This document shows positions 26,558 through 35,394 of a stretch of DNA of 64,000 nt, one piece after another. The notes beneath the pieces are model-generated. The model worked only from the letters and a program-made list of their open reading frames with translations, made no database searches and had not been told where the DNA came from. Each line of letters opens with the position of its first letter. The stretch's first letter is position 1. This DNA comes from Myxococcus eversor (lineage in GTDB: Bacteria > Myxococcota > Myxococcia > Myxococcales > Myxococcaceae), in the NCBI RefSeq assembly GCF_010894455.1, contig NZ_JAAIXY010000020.1:57136-121135 (forward strand), in the 5' to 3' direction. The translations under genes were made by a program, and so were the position numbers.

Positions 26558-27322
26558 CGGGTTCGTCACGCCGACCTGACGACAGGCGTCGCGCACGGGG
26601 CACGTGGAGCACTTGGGCCGCGAGCCCGTGCACACGTGCTTGCCGAAGGGCACCAGCAGGCGATTCAGCTCCACCCAGTACTTGCGCGGGAGCTGCGTCT
26701 CCAGGGCGGCCATCGTCGCCTCGGGGGAGCGGGCCTTCACGTAGCCCCAGCGGTTCGTCACGCGGTGCACGTGGATGTCCACGCTGATGGCCTCGTGGCC
26801 GCACGCGATGCCGAGCGCCAGGTGCGCGCACTTGGGGCCCACGCCCTTGAAGGACTGGAGCACCTGGGCGTCGCAGGGCAGGGTGCCTCCGAGCTCGTCC
26901 CGGGTGCGCACGGCGATGGCGTGGAGTTGGTGCGCCTTGGCCTCGTGGAACGTGACGGGGCGGATGAGGGCGTCGATGTCGTCGGAGCTCATGCGCGCGA
27001 GTGCCTCCGGAGTGGAGGCGCGCTGGAGCAACGCGAGCGCCGCGGGCAGGCTCACTTCATCGAGGGTCCGGATGGAGAGGATGCAGGCGACGAGCTGCTC
27101 GAAGAGGCTGTCGTGGCCTCGTGCGGAGAGCGCGAACATCGCCGCGTCCGCGAAGTCGCGCACCGACTCGCGCACGCGCGCCAGCACGTCGTCGATGTCG
27201 AAGGGGACCTTGTCGGGCCGCGGCTCGGGCTCCGTGACGACGCCTGGGGTGGGTTTCGCGCGCGCGGTCCGCGGGCTCGTGCTGGACGGGGCCCTGCGAT
27301 TTCTTCGAGGTGCCGTCGACAT
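26552..27322 (-). CDS. nth: Endonuclease III-like DNA glycosylase/AP lyase
   Basis: The 256-residue protein removes oxidised pyrimidines and nicks the abasic site. The helix-hairpin-helix FKGVGPKCAHLALG holds the catalytic Lys164, and VDIHVHRVTNR holds Asp182. The 4Fe-4S cluster cysteines C231-x6-C238-x2-C241-x5-C247 are complete. The first ~35 residues are a basic, Pro/Ser-rich, probably disordered extension. The ATG at 27322 has GGGAGG upstream. Its operon partner may be the GNAT gene on the same strand upstream. Confidence 0.93.
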   Translation of the reverse strand: MSTAPRRNRRAPSSTSPRTARAKPTPGVVTEPEPRPDKVPFDIDDVLARVRESVRDFADAAMFALSARGHDSLFEQLVACILSIRTLDEVSLPAALALLQRASTPEALARMSSDDIDALIRPVTFHEAKAHQLHAIAVRTRDELGGTLPCDAQVLQSFKGVGPKCAHLALGIACGHEAISVDIHVHRVTNRWGYVKARSPEATMAALETQLPRKYWVELNRLLVPFGKHVCTGSRPKCSTCPVRDACRQVGVTNPR

Positions 27323-27414
27323 CCCTCGCCTCCCTGGGTTTCGAGGGAAGGTGAGGGCCTGTTGATGCGGGGGCTCGTGGGTGCTTCCTGCCCGGTGGTG
27401 GGGCAGGGGGCGCG

Positions 27415-27921
27415 TCAGGCGCTCGGCTTCGTCAGGTCCAGCGCGTACCAGTGGTCGCAGCCGAAGTGCCCGGTGCTTCCCATGGGGGCGCAGAGCTTTT
27501 CGAAGCCCAGGCGTCGGTAGAGCTTCTGGGCCTGGGTCATCGAAGCGAAGGTCTCCAGGTAGCAGCGCTGGAAGCCCGCCTCCCGGGCGAAGTCGAGGCA
27601 GCGGCGCACCATGCGCTCGCCGGCTCCCAATCCTCGGACCTCGGGCAGGAAGTACATCTTGCGCAGCTCGCACACGCTGGGGTCGCCCCCTTGCAGTGGC
27701 GCGATGCCTCCGCCGCCCAGCACCTTGCCCGCGCGCTCCACCACGAAATAGGCGTGGCGAGGATGCGCGTAGGCGGCGGTCATGGTGTCGACCTCGGCGT
27801 CATGCAGCGCGAAGCCGGGGCCATCCGCGCCGAACTCCGGCATCACCGCGCGGATGATGGCGGCGACGTGAGGGTTGTCTTCAACCTGGATGGGACGCAG
27901 TCGCAGCTCGTCTGTGCTCAT
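27415..27921 (-). CDS. GNAT-family N-acetyltransferase
   Basis: The 168-residue protein shows the GNAT fold: LRPIQVEDNPHVAAIIRAVM at the start, AYFVVERAGKVLGGGGIAPL (strand 4 region), then ELRKMYFLPEVRGLGAGERMV, in which RGLGAG is the acetyl-CoA pyrophosphate loop. LYRRLGFEKL closes the domain. The substrate is unknown. It lies 92 bp before nth on the same strand and is divergent from the giant membrane-protein gene; the shared upstream region contains nested inverted repeats. Confidence 0.88.
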   Translation of the reverse strand: MSTDELRLRPIQVEDNPHVAAIIRAVMPEFGADGPGFALHDAEVDTMTAAYAHPRHAYFVVERAGKVLGGGGIAPLQGGDPSVCELRKMYFLPEVRGLGAGERMVRRCLDFAREAGFQRCYLETFASMTQAQKLYRRLGFEKLCAPMGSTGHFGCDHWYALDLTKPSA

Positions 27922-27980
27922 GCGGGGATGACGTTTTCATGGAAGGGGGCCGAGGGCCAGCGGGACCCAGGGGCCTGACG

Positions 27981-28045
27981 GGTGCGTCGGGGTGCACGCA
28001 CCTGTTGTGCACCCGGCTGCACAGGTGGCACACGACCGACGCACC
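27981..28045. promoter_or_regulatory. Nested inverted repeats between divergent genes
   Basis: Outer arms GGTGCGTCGG (27981-27990) and CCGACGCACC (28036-28045) are perfect and 45 bp apart. Inside, CACCTG (27999-28004) pairs with CAGGTG (28022-28027), and GTGCA recurs three times. The structure sits 60 bp before the GNAT start on one side and 80 bp before the giant membrane-protein start on the other. It may be an operator for both or a structured leader. Confidence 0.5.
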
Positions 28046-28124
28046 TGGAGTCGATGGTCCGGTTTCCTCCCGTGGGAGAACCCGGGCATTCTGCGTGGCA
28101 TGTCCGTTGTAGAGGGGGAACCCC

Positions 28125-31100
28125 ATGTACTGCCCTGACTGCCGACAGGAGCGCCTGGGTCATTTCAGCCAGTGCGCCATGTGTGGCACGGCGATGACCT
28201 CGCGCCCCCGTTCCGAGCTGGAAGCGGAGCTTGCTCACGTCCACTTCCTCCTGTCCGAGCTGACCCGCTGGGATACCTCGGAGGTTCCCTCCAACGTCCG
28301 GCGCTTCCTCTCGGAGCGCTACGAGCGTCAGTCTCGAATCCTCCTGTCCGTGCTCGCCGAGTCTCCCGCGCCTGTCGCGATGGCTTCGCCGGAGATGGCG
28401 GGCTCGGCCGAGGCGGGCGTGGGGCATCACGCGGTCGCGGACGCTTCGGACGTGGAAGCGGTGCACTCGAATGTGACGGGCTTCTCGGCTTCGGGCGAGG
28501 AAGTGGCTCGGGCGGATGCGGCGCATCTCTCAGTCTCGGGGCTCTCGGATGAGGAGCTGGCGCGCGCGGGTGTGACGAACTTCGCGGCTTCGGATGTCGT
28601 GGAGCCTTCCGTCGCCTCGCAGCAGGACGCTGGCCTGCAGGGTCTGGTGGTTTCGCGGGATGAGGCGGCGCGGGAAGCCGCCGCGGCGCGGGCGGCGTCG
28701 GGCGCTTCGGTGGTCAAGGGCGAGGAAGCGGCGCGACTGCTGGCGGCCTCCGTGGAGGCGGCGCGGTCCTCGCGACATGGTGCCGCGTCGGGACCTCATG
28801 GTCCGGCCTCCGACTCGCAGACAGGGGCTGAATCCCAAGAGGCCCGTTCGGGTGCCCAGAGTCGGGTGCGTCCTCCGACGCGGCCTGGGGCGGATGCGCA
28901 TCCGCTGCCGGAGAATCCCTCGCAGCCTTCGTTCGAGGCGCCTCCGCCCCGGAGCGCGACGGCGCGACTCGTCGAGGAAGTCTCCACGTGGAGCACGGTG
29001 TGGAAGCCGTTCCTCTACGAGCGCATTCCGTGGTTCATCGGCGCCTTCCTCATCCTTTCGAGCACCGTCTATCTGGTCTTCGAGAGCTGGGCGGGCATCT
29101 CCTCCGTCCACCGCTCGCTCATCGTCTTCCTCATGACGACGGTCTCCTCCGCCGGCTTCTCCCTCCTGGGCGGCTACCTCGCCCGCAAGGAGGAGCTGCG
29201 CGGTGCCGGGCGCATGCTGGGAATCATCGGCTCCGCGTCCGCGCCGCTCGTCGGCATCGCGCTGGGGCCCTTGGAGTTCGGAGATGCGCTGAACCTCGGG
29301 GGCGTCAACACGATGACGCTCATCCCGCTGCTGCTCGGCTGGTCCGTGGGCGCGGCCTTCCTCGTGCGCAAGCCCGCGGATGCGTACGACGCGCCTTCCC
29401 GTCCCTTCGTCCAGGTGGCCCTCATCGCGAGCACGCTGATGATGGGGCTGGCGCCGCTGGCCGCGAAGCTCGGGAGCGCCGCGCTGTGGCTGAACATCCT
29501 GCCGTGCGTCCTCTTCTTCCTCCTGTCCTCCCGGCCCGTGCCGAAGCCGCGCGAGGGCACCGCGCTCACCTTCGCCCTGGGCGCGTCGCTCTACCTGCTC
29601 GTCATCTACGCCGTTCGCCTCCACGTGGCGCTCGCCGCGGCCGGAACCCCGCCGGAGGTGAGCGTCTACGCGCCCTTCATCGCGTTCGTCCTCGCCGCCG
29701 CGCAGCGCTTCCGCTCGCTTCCTCCCGAGCGCGCGGCGGACCCGCTGGCCCTGGGTGTGGCCTCGCTTCAGGTGATGTGTCTGGTGGCCGCAATCGGTGC
29801 GCCGCCGCCGACCTTCTTCATCACCGCCGCCATCCTCACCTGGACGCTGGTGTCCCTGGCGCGCGGAGCCATCGGTCGCCTCCCGTGGGTGTACCCCGCC
29901 TATGCGGCGTCCTACTTCGCCTATGCCACCAGCGGGCAGCTCGTTCCCGGGCCCCTGAGGCGCCTGCTTGAGGCGTTCAAGGCCTCGCTGGGCTATCCCG
30001 TCGCGGACAAGCTGCCCGTGCAGTACGGCGCCCTGACGGCGCTTCCGTTCGTGCTCGCGGGCGTCGTGCTCGCGGTGTCGCGCCTGTGGCGCGGTGAGCG
30101 CACGGGCAATGCACGGGACATCGCCTTCGCGGAGGTGCTGTTCCGCTCCACCGCCGTGGCCAGCGTCGTCTTCACCTTCTACGGCATGGCGGGGCCCGAC
30201 ATGCGCCCGGCCTTCTGGAGCGCGCTCGGGCTGTCCATCGTGTGTCTGGCCACCGGCCTGCTGGTGGACCGCTTCAACCTGAAGGTGGTCGGAGCGCTGC
30301 TGTCGCTGCTGGTGCCGGTGTTGGGCGTCAGCGTGCTCTCGAATCCAGCCACCTCCGTCGTGTCCGGACTGCTGGTGCTCGCGCTCGCGGGTGTCTGCAC
30401 GGTGTGCACGGCGCGGACGCGCGCGTTGCTTTCGCCCATCGTGGGCCTCGTGGCCACCGGGGGCTTCTGCCTGGGGCTCTTCAGCGACTTCAGCTTCCTG
30501 GGCATGACGGGCGCGGTGCTGTGCGCCGTGAGCATGCTCATCGTCGCGTGGACGCTCCGGAACGAGTACGCCCTGGCCTATGCCGCCCTGCTGGTGGCGG
30601 CCCTCGTTCCGAAGTTCGCGGTCCAGGTGTCCTCCACCGCGATGTCGTTCTCGCTGGTCTTCGTGGCGCTGGCCCTGGCGGTGCTCGCCGAGCGCGGAAG
30701 GGTGCTGCGTCTGCTGGGCGTGGTCGCCGTCTTCTACGCGGTGTTCGGTTTCGCGTCCGGCGTCATCGGCGAGGTGAGCGGACTGGGCATGGTGGTGCTC
30801 CTCTCCTCGGCGGCCGTCGCCGTGTCGTCGCGCATACTGCGTGGCGTCCGGCCCCTGGCGGTGGTGCTCGGCGCCTTCGCGCTGCTCCCCGACATCTCGA
30901 ACTTCTACGCGCCCTGGCACGGAATGATGAAGCCGGGGATGTCCCTGGGGTTGTTCATCCTCTGGGGCCTGGGCGCCTCACTCTGCGCTGCGCGCTGGGG
31001 TCGCAGCGCGAGCACCATCACCGCCGCCGTGGTGACGTGGATCTTCCCGCTGGTCGCCGTGGAGCAGGCGCGGAACTCCCAGGAGGGCTTGTTCCTGGTC

Positions 31101-33845
31101 GGCGCGGCGTTCGCGGCCCTGCTCACCGCTCGGGCGATACCGGCCGGGTTCAGCGTCGCGGTGGCCGCGCTGTACGCGACGATGGGATTGTATTCGGAGG
31201 GGCCGCTGGCGCTGCTGGGGTTGTCCGCCGTGCTGGCGGTGCTGGCCGTGGCGGAGGAGGTTCCAGCGGTGCTGGCCGTGGGCACGGGCGGAAAGCGCTT
31301 CGCGGGGGTGGCCACGCTGGCGTCGGCCCTGGTGCTGGCCCTCGTGGTGGTGGGCTGGGACGACGCGCATCCCGCGTGGATGGTAGCGGGCGCCATGCTG
31401 CTTCCGCTGTTGTGGACGCGCGCCAACCGGCAGCCCTTCTTGGCCAGCCTCTCGGTGCCGTACGCCTTCGCCGGCTTCCTGGCGATGGGCGGTGCTCCGC
31501 CGACCTGGGCGTACGCGCTGCCGCTGGTGTCGCTGGCCGTGGCGCGGGCCGCCGCGCACCTGCCCGCGTTCAGCTCCCTGCTGATGCGCTCCCGGGAGCA
31601 GGTGGACAGTGACACGCTGTCCATGTGGATGCAGGTGAGCCTCGCCGGCCTCACCTCGATGATGCTGATGTCGCCGTGGATGGAGCCCGTGTCCGTGTAC
31701 TTCCTCACGGCGTCACTGGCGCTGATGCCAGGGCCTCGCCCGTTCATGCGCGTGTGTGGCGCCGCGCTCCTGCTGCTCGTCATTCCGGAGGCACGGCCTG
31801 TCGTCACCGTCCTGCTGCTCGCCGTGGCGCTGGCCGAGCACCATGCGCCGTCCTCGCTGTGGGCCTTCTTCCGAAGCCCGGCGGATGTCTACCTGCGGCG
31901 CGCCGCGGTCATCACCGCGCTGGCCGTCGCGGTGGTGCCGGTGCTGGATGTGCCTTCGCAGCCACGGCTCGTGGGACTGGCGGCCGTGGTGGCGGCGTCC
32001 GCGTTCCTGCTGTCTCGCCGGTGGCTGCTGGTGCCCGCCGTCTGGGTGCTCGCGCTAGCAACCGTGGGCCAGACGGAGACTCATCGCTTCCTGGAGTGGA
32101 GGCCGGAGACGGGGCTCGCCTTCGTCGCGGTGGCGCTGGGCGTGGGCCTGTTGTCCGCCGTCTGTCAGGCGGGTGGCGTGCAGCGTGCGCTCAGCGCGGT
32201 GGCGTCGAAGCTGACGCCCGGGCTGGAGGGCACCTGGAGCGAGCCCTTGTGGGTGGGAAGCGCCGGAGCGCTGGCGCTGCTGCTCCTGGGCCGACTGGTG
32301 GATGCGGGGCCGGGCGCGCTCTCGGCGCCCATGGCGGCGGGCGCGGTCCTCACGTCGCTGGTGTTGATGTTCGCCCGCGAGCGGTGGATGGCGAACGTGG
32401 CCATCGGATTGCTCGCGGCCTCGTTGGTCGCCGCGGTGCCGTGGTTGTGGCTGCCCGCCGTCATCAGCGGCGCGGGCCTGGTGCTGTGCGTGAGTGGCAT
32501 GGTGCTCGACGAGCGAGGGGTTCGCGTCGGGGCCTCGCTGCACCATGGTGGCTGGGTGCTGGCCCTGTTGTCGCTGGCCACGCTGAATGACCTGAAGCAC
32601 GTGGCGACGCTGCTGTGCTTCCTCTTCGGTCTCGCCTCCGCGTGGACGGTGGTGTGGCGTCGGCGCGAGCGCGAGGTGGTGGGCTGGCTGGCGTCGCTCG
32701 CGGCGGCGCACGGCGCGCTGATGCACCTGGGCGCGGTGTTCTCATCCGGGCGCGGCTCGGAGTTCATCCTCCCGCACTTCGGCGCGGCCAGCGCCGTGCT
32801 CGCCGCGCTGGCGTTGTTCGTGGCGGGCGCGAAGGTGCGTCGGGGCGTGGGGCTGGGCTTCACCGTCGTCGCGCTCAGCGAGGTCCTGCTCGGCCTGACG
32901 ATGCTGGGGGCGACGGGAGGCGCGCTGCGCGAGGCGCTGGTGGCCTGCACGGCGCTGGCGGTGCTGTTCGTCGCGCTGGTTCGCCACGCCGCCGTGGAGA
33001 AGGACGAGCCGGCGGCGTTCCTCGCCCAGGCCGTGCTCGTGCTGGGCTACCTCTCCGTGCGCCTGTTGGGCATGGGGGCCAACCCGAGCACCGGGGACAG
33101 CCTCGCGGCGCTCGTGGGCGGCGCCCTCTTCACGGGCCTCTACTTCTTCGTGCAGCGCGAGGGCTCCAGCCTCGTTGTCTTCCGCGGGCCCGCGCTGTGG
33201 GGCGCGTTCCTCTTCCCGCTGGCGGGGTTGTTCTCCGCGCCGTGGAGCGAGCCGCTCCAGGTGGCCGCGCTGCTCGTGGGCCATGCCGCGCACTTCGCCG
33301 CGCTCGCGTCGCACCCGACGCGCAGAGGGGTGGCCTCGCTCGCGTCGGTGGTGGCCTTCAACGTGGCGCTCTACCTCGTGTGGCAGGGCACCGGAAACGG
33401 TGAGCCGCAGTTCTACGTCATCCCCGCGGGGCTCTCGCTGCTCGCGCTGCTGCGCGTGTTCCGAGGCGCCGTCGACGAGGACACCTACGCACGGCTGCGC
33501 GCGCTGGCCGTCACCGTCATCTACGTGGCGGGGGCGTGGAAGCCGCTGATGTTCAACGACGGCGGCGCCATGCTGCTGTGCGTGTTCCTCTGCGTGGTGG
33601 GCGTGGGCTTCGGCATCGCCCTGCGCATCCGCTCCTACGTGTACCTGGGCACCGCGTTCATGGTGACGTGCATCGTGGCGAACCTGGTGCGCTTCGGCAT
33701 GAGGGACCACCGCATCGCCGCCGCGTCGCTGTTCGTCCTGGGCCTCGTCGTCATCGGCTCCATGGTGCTGCTCAGCGCCCACCGCGCCGCACTCCTCCAG
33801 AGGTACGCGCGGGTCCGCGCACTGCTGTCCACCTGGGAGGGCTGA
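28125..33845 (+). CDS. Giant polytopic membrane protein with N-terminal zinc ribbon
   Basis: This 1906-residue protein begins with a zinc ribbon (CPDC, residues 3-6; CAMC, 17-20), followed by a charged helical part (about 30-90). An Ala/Ser/Glu-rich, probably disordered stretch runs to about 285. From about 290 (FLYERIPWFIGAFLILSSTVYLVFES) to the end it is almost entirely hydrophobic helices, several dozen of them, with very short loops. The first membrane block resembles DUF2157/DUF2339-type polytopic proteins. No catalytic or transport motif was found. GAGGGGG precedes the ATG. GC and codon use match the neighbours, so it looks native. Its role is unknown; a cytoplasmic zinc ribbon joined to a huge integral part suggests a membrane scaffold or regulator, but this is only inference. 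Confidence 0.85.
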   Translation: MYCPDCRQERLGHFSQCAMCGTAMTSRPRSELEAELAHVHFLLSELTRWDTSEVPSNVRRFLSERYERQSRILLSVLAESPAPVAMASPEMAGSAEAGVGHHAVADASDVEAVHSNVTGFSASGEEVARADAAHLSVSGLSDEELARAGVTNFAASDVVEPSVASQQDAGLQGLVVSRDEAAREAAAARAASGASVVKGEEAARLLAASVEAARSSRHGAASGPHGPASDSQTGAESQEARSGAQSRVRPPTRPGADAHPLPENPSQPSFEAPPPRSATARLVEEVSTWSTVWKPFLYERIPWFIGAFLILSSTVYLVFESWAGISSVHRSLIVFLMTTVSSAGFSLLGGYLARKEELRGAGRMLGIIGSASAPLVGIALGPLEFGDALNLGGVNTMTLIPLLLGWSVGAAFLVRKPADAYDAPSRPFVQVALIASTLMMGLAPLAAKLGSAALWLNILPCVLFFLLSSRPVPKPREGTALTFALGASLYLLVIYAVRLHVALAAAGTPPEVSVYAPFIAFVLAAAQRFRSLPPERAADPLALGVASLQVMCLVAAIGAPPPTFFITAAILTWTLVSLARGAIGRLPWVYPAYAASYFAYATSGQLVPGPLRRLLEAFKASLGYPVADKLPVQYGALTALPFVLAGVVLAVSRLWRGERTGNARDIAFAEVLFRSTAVASVVFTFYGMAGPDMRPAFWSALGLSIVCLATGLLVDRFNLKVVGALLSLLVPVLGVSVLSNPATSVVSGLLVLALAGVCTVCTARTRALLSPIVGLVATGGFCLGLFSDFSFLGMTGAVLCAVSMLIVAWTLRNEYALAYAALLVAALVPKFAVQVSSTAMSFSLVFVALALAVLAERGRVLRLLGVVAVFYAVFGFASGVIGEVSGLGMVVLLSSAAVAVSSRILRGVRPLAVVLGAFALLPDISNFYAPWHGMMKPGMSLGLFILWGLGASLCAARWGRSASTITAAVVTWIFPLVAVEQARNSQEGLFLVGAAFAALLTARAIPAGFSVAVAALYATMGLYSEGPLALLGLSAVLAVLAVAEEVPAVLAVGTGGKRFAGVATLASALVLALVVVGWDDAHPAWMVAGAMLLPLLWTRANRQPFLASLSVPYAFAGFLAMGGAPPTWAYALPLVSLAVARAAAHLPAFSSLLMRSREQVDSDTLSMWMQVSLAGLTSMMLMSPWMEPVSVYFLTASLALMPGPRPFMRVCGAALLLLVIPEARPVVTVLLLAVALAEHHAPSSLWAFFRSPADVYLRRAAVITALAVAVVPVLDVPSQPRLVGLAAVVAASAFLLSRRWLLVPAVWVLALATVGQTETHRFLEWRPETGLAFVAVALGVGLLSAVCQAGGVQRALSAVASKLTPGLEGTWSEPLWVGSAGALALLLLGRLVDAGPGALSAPMAAGAVLTSLVLMFARERWMANVAIGLLAASLVAAVPWLWLPAVISGAGLVLCVSGMVLDERGVRVGASLHHGGWVLALLSLATLNDLKHVATLLCFLFGLASAWTVVWRRREREVVGWLASLAAAHGALMHLGAVFSSGRGSEFILPHFGAASAVLAALALFVAGAKVRRGVGLGFTVVALSEVLLGLTMLGATGGALREALVACTALAVLFVALVRHAAVEKDEPAAFLAQAVLVLGYLSVRLLGMGANPSTGDSLAALVGGALFTGLYFFVQREGSSLVVFRGPALWGAFLFPLAGLFSAPWSEPLQVAALLVGHAAHFAALASHPTRRGVASLASVVAFNVALYLVWQGTGNGEPQFYVIPAGLSLLALLRVFRGAVDEDTYARLRALAVTVIYVAGAWKPLMFNDGGAMLLCVFLCVVGVGFGIALRIRSYVYLGTAFMVTCIVANLVRFGMRDHRIAAASLFVLGLVVIGSMVLLSAHRAALLQRYARVRALLSTWEG

Positions 33846-33918
33846 CACTTCGAGTTCTTGGCGGGACCCCCAAAAACGTGGGATTGAATGCGGCGCCAAC
33901 TTTCGGAAGGGCCTCCGG

Positions 33919-34875
33919 TTGTCCCGTCTTCGCCTGCTCGCCACCGTTCCGCTGTGTGCCCTCATCGGCTGCGCCACCGTGCAGTCCCGCGACGTCGGGG
34001 CCGCCCTGGAGGTGGCGCCACTCGCGGCGGTGGCACCCACCGAGCAGGTCGTGGCGGCGCCCTCCACCGAGCCGTCCAGCATGGTCCACGCCGAGGATGT
34101 GGGCTCGGTGGCACCGGGTGAGGTCGGGACTTCGGCGAACGTACAGACGCCCCCGGTGAAGTCCGACGCGCCAGCGGCGCCGAAGGCCGAGGTGGCTCCG
34201 CGCGTCGTGGCCACCGTCGTCTCCGAGGAGAAGGAGCGACCGCTGGTGACGGGCGTCATCGCGGCCGCGCTGGAGGCCGTCGCGCTCGTCGTCCCTCCGT
34301 CCACGGACCTGGCGGCGGGCTTCTGGGATGCGTACCGCACGCCGATGCAACTGGCGCGGCTCATCGTGACGCGCTCCATGCAACTCGTCGGTGAGCGCAA
34401 CCTCGCGAAGGTCAGCCGGGGCATGCCCAATGACTGCTCCGGCTTCGTGCGCCTGGCCTATCTCTCCGCCGGCATCGACCTGGTGGCGCATGGCTTCCAG
34501 GCCGGTGAGAACGCCGTGTCCGCCATCTTCCGTCGCGCCACGGAGGGCAAGCGGCTGCATCACCGCGCGCCGCGCCCCGGGGACCTCGTGTTCTTCCGCG
34601 AGACGTATGACCGCAATCGCGATGGCCGCCGCAATGACGGGATGACCCACATCGGCGTGGTGGAGGGTGTGGCCGATGACGGCACCGTCACCTTCATCCA
34701 CCGGGGCAGCAAGGGCGTGGCCCGCAGCCGGATGAACCTGTCGTATCCGGAGAAGCACCAGCTCGCGCAGGGCGGACCCGTGGTGAATGACTTCCTGCGG
34801 CCCGCGACGAAGGGCGGACGCGCGTATCTCACGGGCGAGCTGTTCGTGGCCTTCGCCTCTCCCGACGGACTGTAG
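33919..34875 (+). CDS. NlpC/P60-like cysteine peptidase lipoprotein
   Basis: A lipoprotein signal (LCALIGC, Cys18) is followed by a ~85-residue Ala/Val/Pro-rich linker and a C-terminal NlpC/P60-type domain. Catalytic residues are Cys173 in NDCSGFVRLAYL, His244 in GMTHIGVVEGV and a third polar residue probably near FIHRGSKG (His261). An Asp/Arg-rich insert (DRNRDGRRNDG) before the histidine may bind metal. Such enzymes cut peptidoglycan stem peptides. The start is a TTG with GGAAGG upstream, and it directly yields the signal peptide. It lies 73 bp after the giant membrane-protein gene. Confidence 0.82.
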   Translation: MSRLRLLATVPLCALIGCATVQSRDVGAALEVAPLAAVAPTEQVVAAPSTEPSSMVHAEDVGSVAPGEVGTSANVQTPPVKSDAPAAPKAEVAPRVVATVVSEEKERPLVTGVIAAALEAVALVVPPSTDLAAGFWDAYRTPMQLARLIVTRSMQLVGERNLAKVSRGMPNDCSGFVRLAYLSAGIDLVAHGFQAGENAVSAIFRRATEGKRLHHRAPRPGDLVFFRETYDRNRDGRRNDGMTHIGVVEGVADDGTVTFIHRGSKGVARSRMNLSYPEKHQLAQGGPVVNDFLRPATKGGRAYLTGELFVAFASPDGL

Positions 34876-34934
34876 ATTTCCAGTCGGTGCCTCGCACCCC
34901 GCGTGGCTTTGAAGCATCGCGCGGTTGGTGCGTC

Positions 34935-35354
34935 ATGGCGGGCATGAGAATCGCCCTGCTTGTCGGTGGTTTGCTGCTCGCGTCGGGCTGTGTCGTCCAC
35001 TCGCGCTCACCGCCCCGCCCCGCGCCTTCACGTCCTCCTCCTCGTCCGTCCGCCATGTCCTACAAGGAGGCGGTGGACCGGGGCTTCGGCGAGTGTCGCG
35101 CGCGCCGGTTCGACTGCCGGCTCAAGGAAGCGCACCGGACGGGCAACGACGTCTGGAAGGTGAAGTTCTTCGCCTCGGCGCCCGGGGCACAAGGCCATCT
35201 GCATCTGGATTACGACGCCTTCTCTCGCAACCTGCTCAAGGTGGACGAGAAGGTGAAGGCCCGGCGTGGCGACCGGGATGATGACGACTGGGATGACGAC
35301 GACCACCACCATGGCCGTGGCAAGAAGAAGGGCCACGCCCGGCACGACGACTGA
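34935..35354 (+). CDS. Small lipoprotein with Asp/His-rich tail
   Basis: The 139-residue protein has a lipoprotein signal (GGLLLASGC), a Pro/Arg/Ser-rich linker, a small conserved-looking core (YKEAVDRGFGECRARRFDCRLKEAH with two Cys, then VWKVKFFASAPG) and a tail with runs of Asp, three His and several Lys. The tail suggests metal binding. No family is recognised. It follows the NlpC-like gene by 59 bp and probably shares its transcript. ATG 34944 is an alternative start. Confidence 0.7.
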   Translation: MAGMRIALLVGGLLLASGCVVHSRSPPRPAPSRPPPRPSAMSYKEAVDRGFGECRARRFDCRLKEAHRTGNDVWKVKFFASAPGAQGHLHLDYDAFSRNLLKVDEKVKARRGDRDDDDWDDDDHHHGRGKKKGHARHDD

Positions 35355-35369
35355 GCACGTCCGGAGGCT

Positions 35370-35390
35370 CGGGCGGTGACTCACCGCCCG
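35370..35390. terminator. Bidirectional terminator
   Basis: CGGGCGGT-GACTC-ACCGCCCG is a perfect 8-bp stem in the 40-bp gap between the convergent lipoprotein and kinase genes. Confidence 0.65.
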
Positions 35391-35394
35391 GGCT

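Noticed and set aside
28530..30920. Minus-strand 796-codon frame under the giant membrane-protein gene
   Set aside because: Composition (Arg, Gly, His, Glu, Gln) is typical of an antisense shadow; no start signal or motif.
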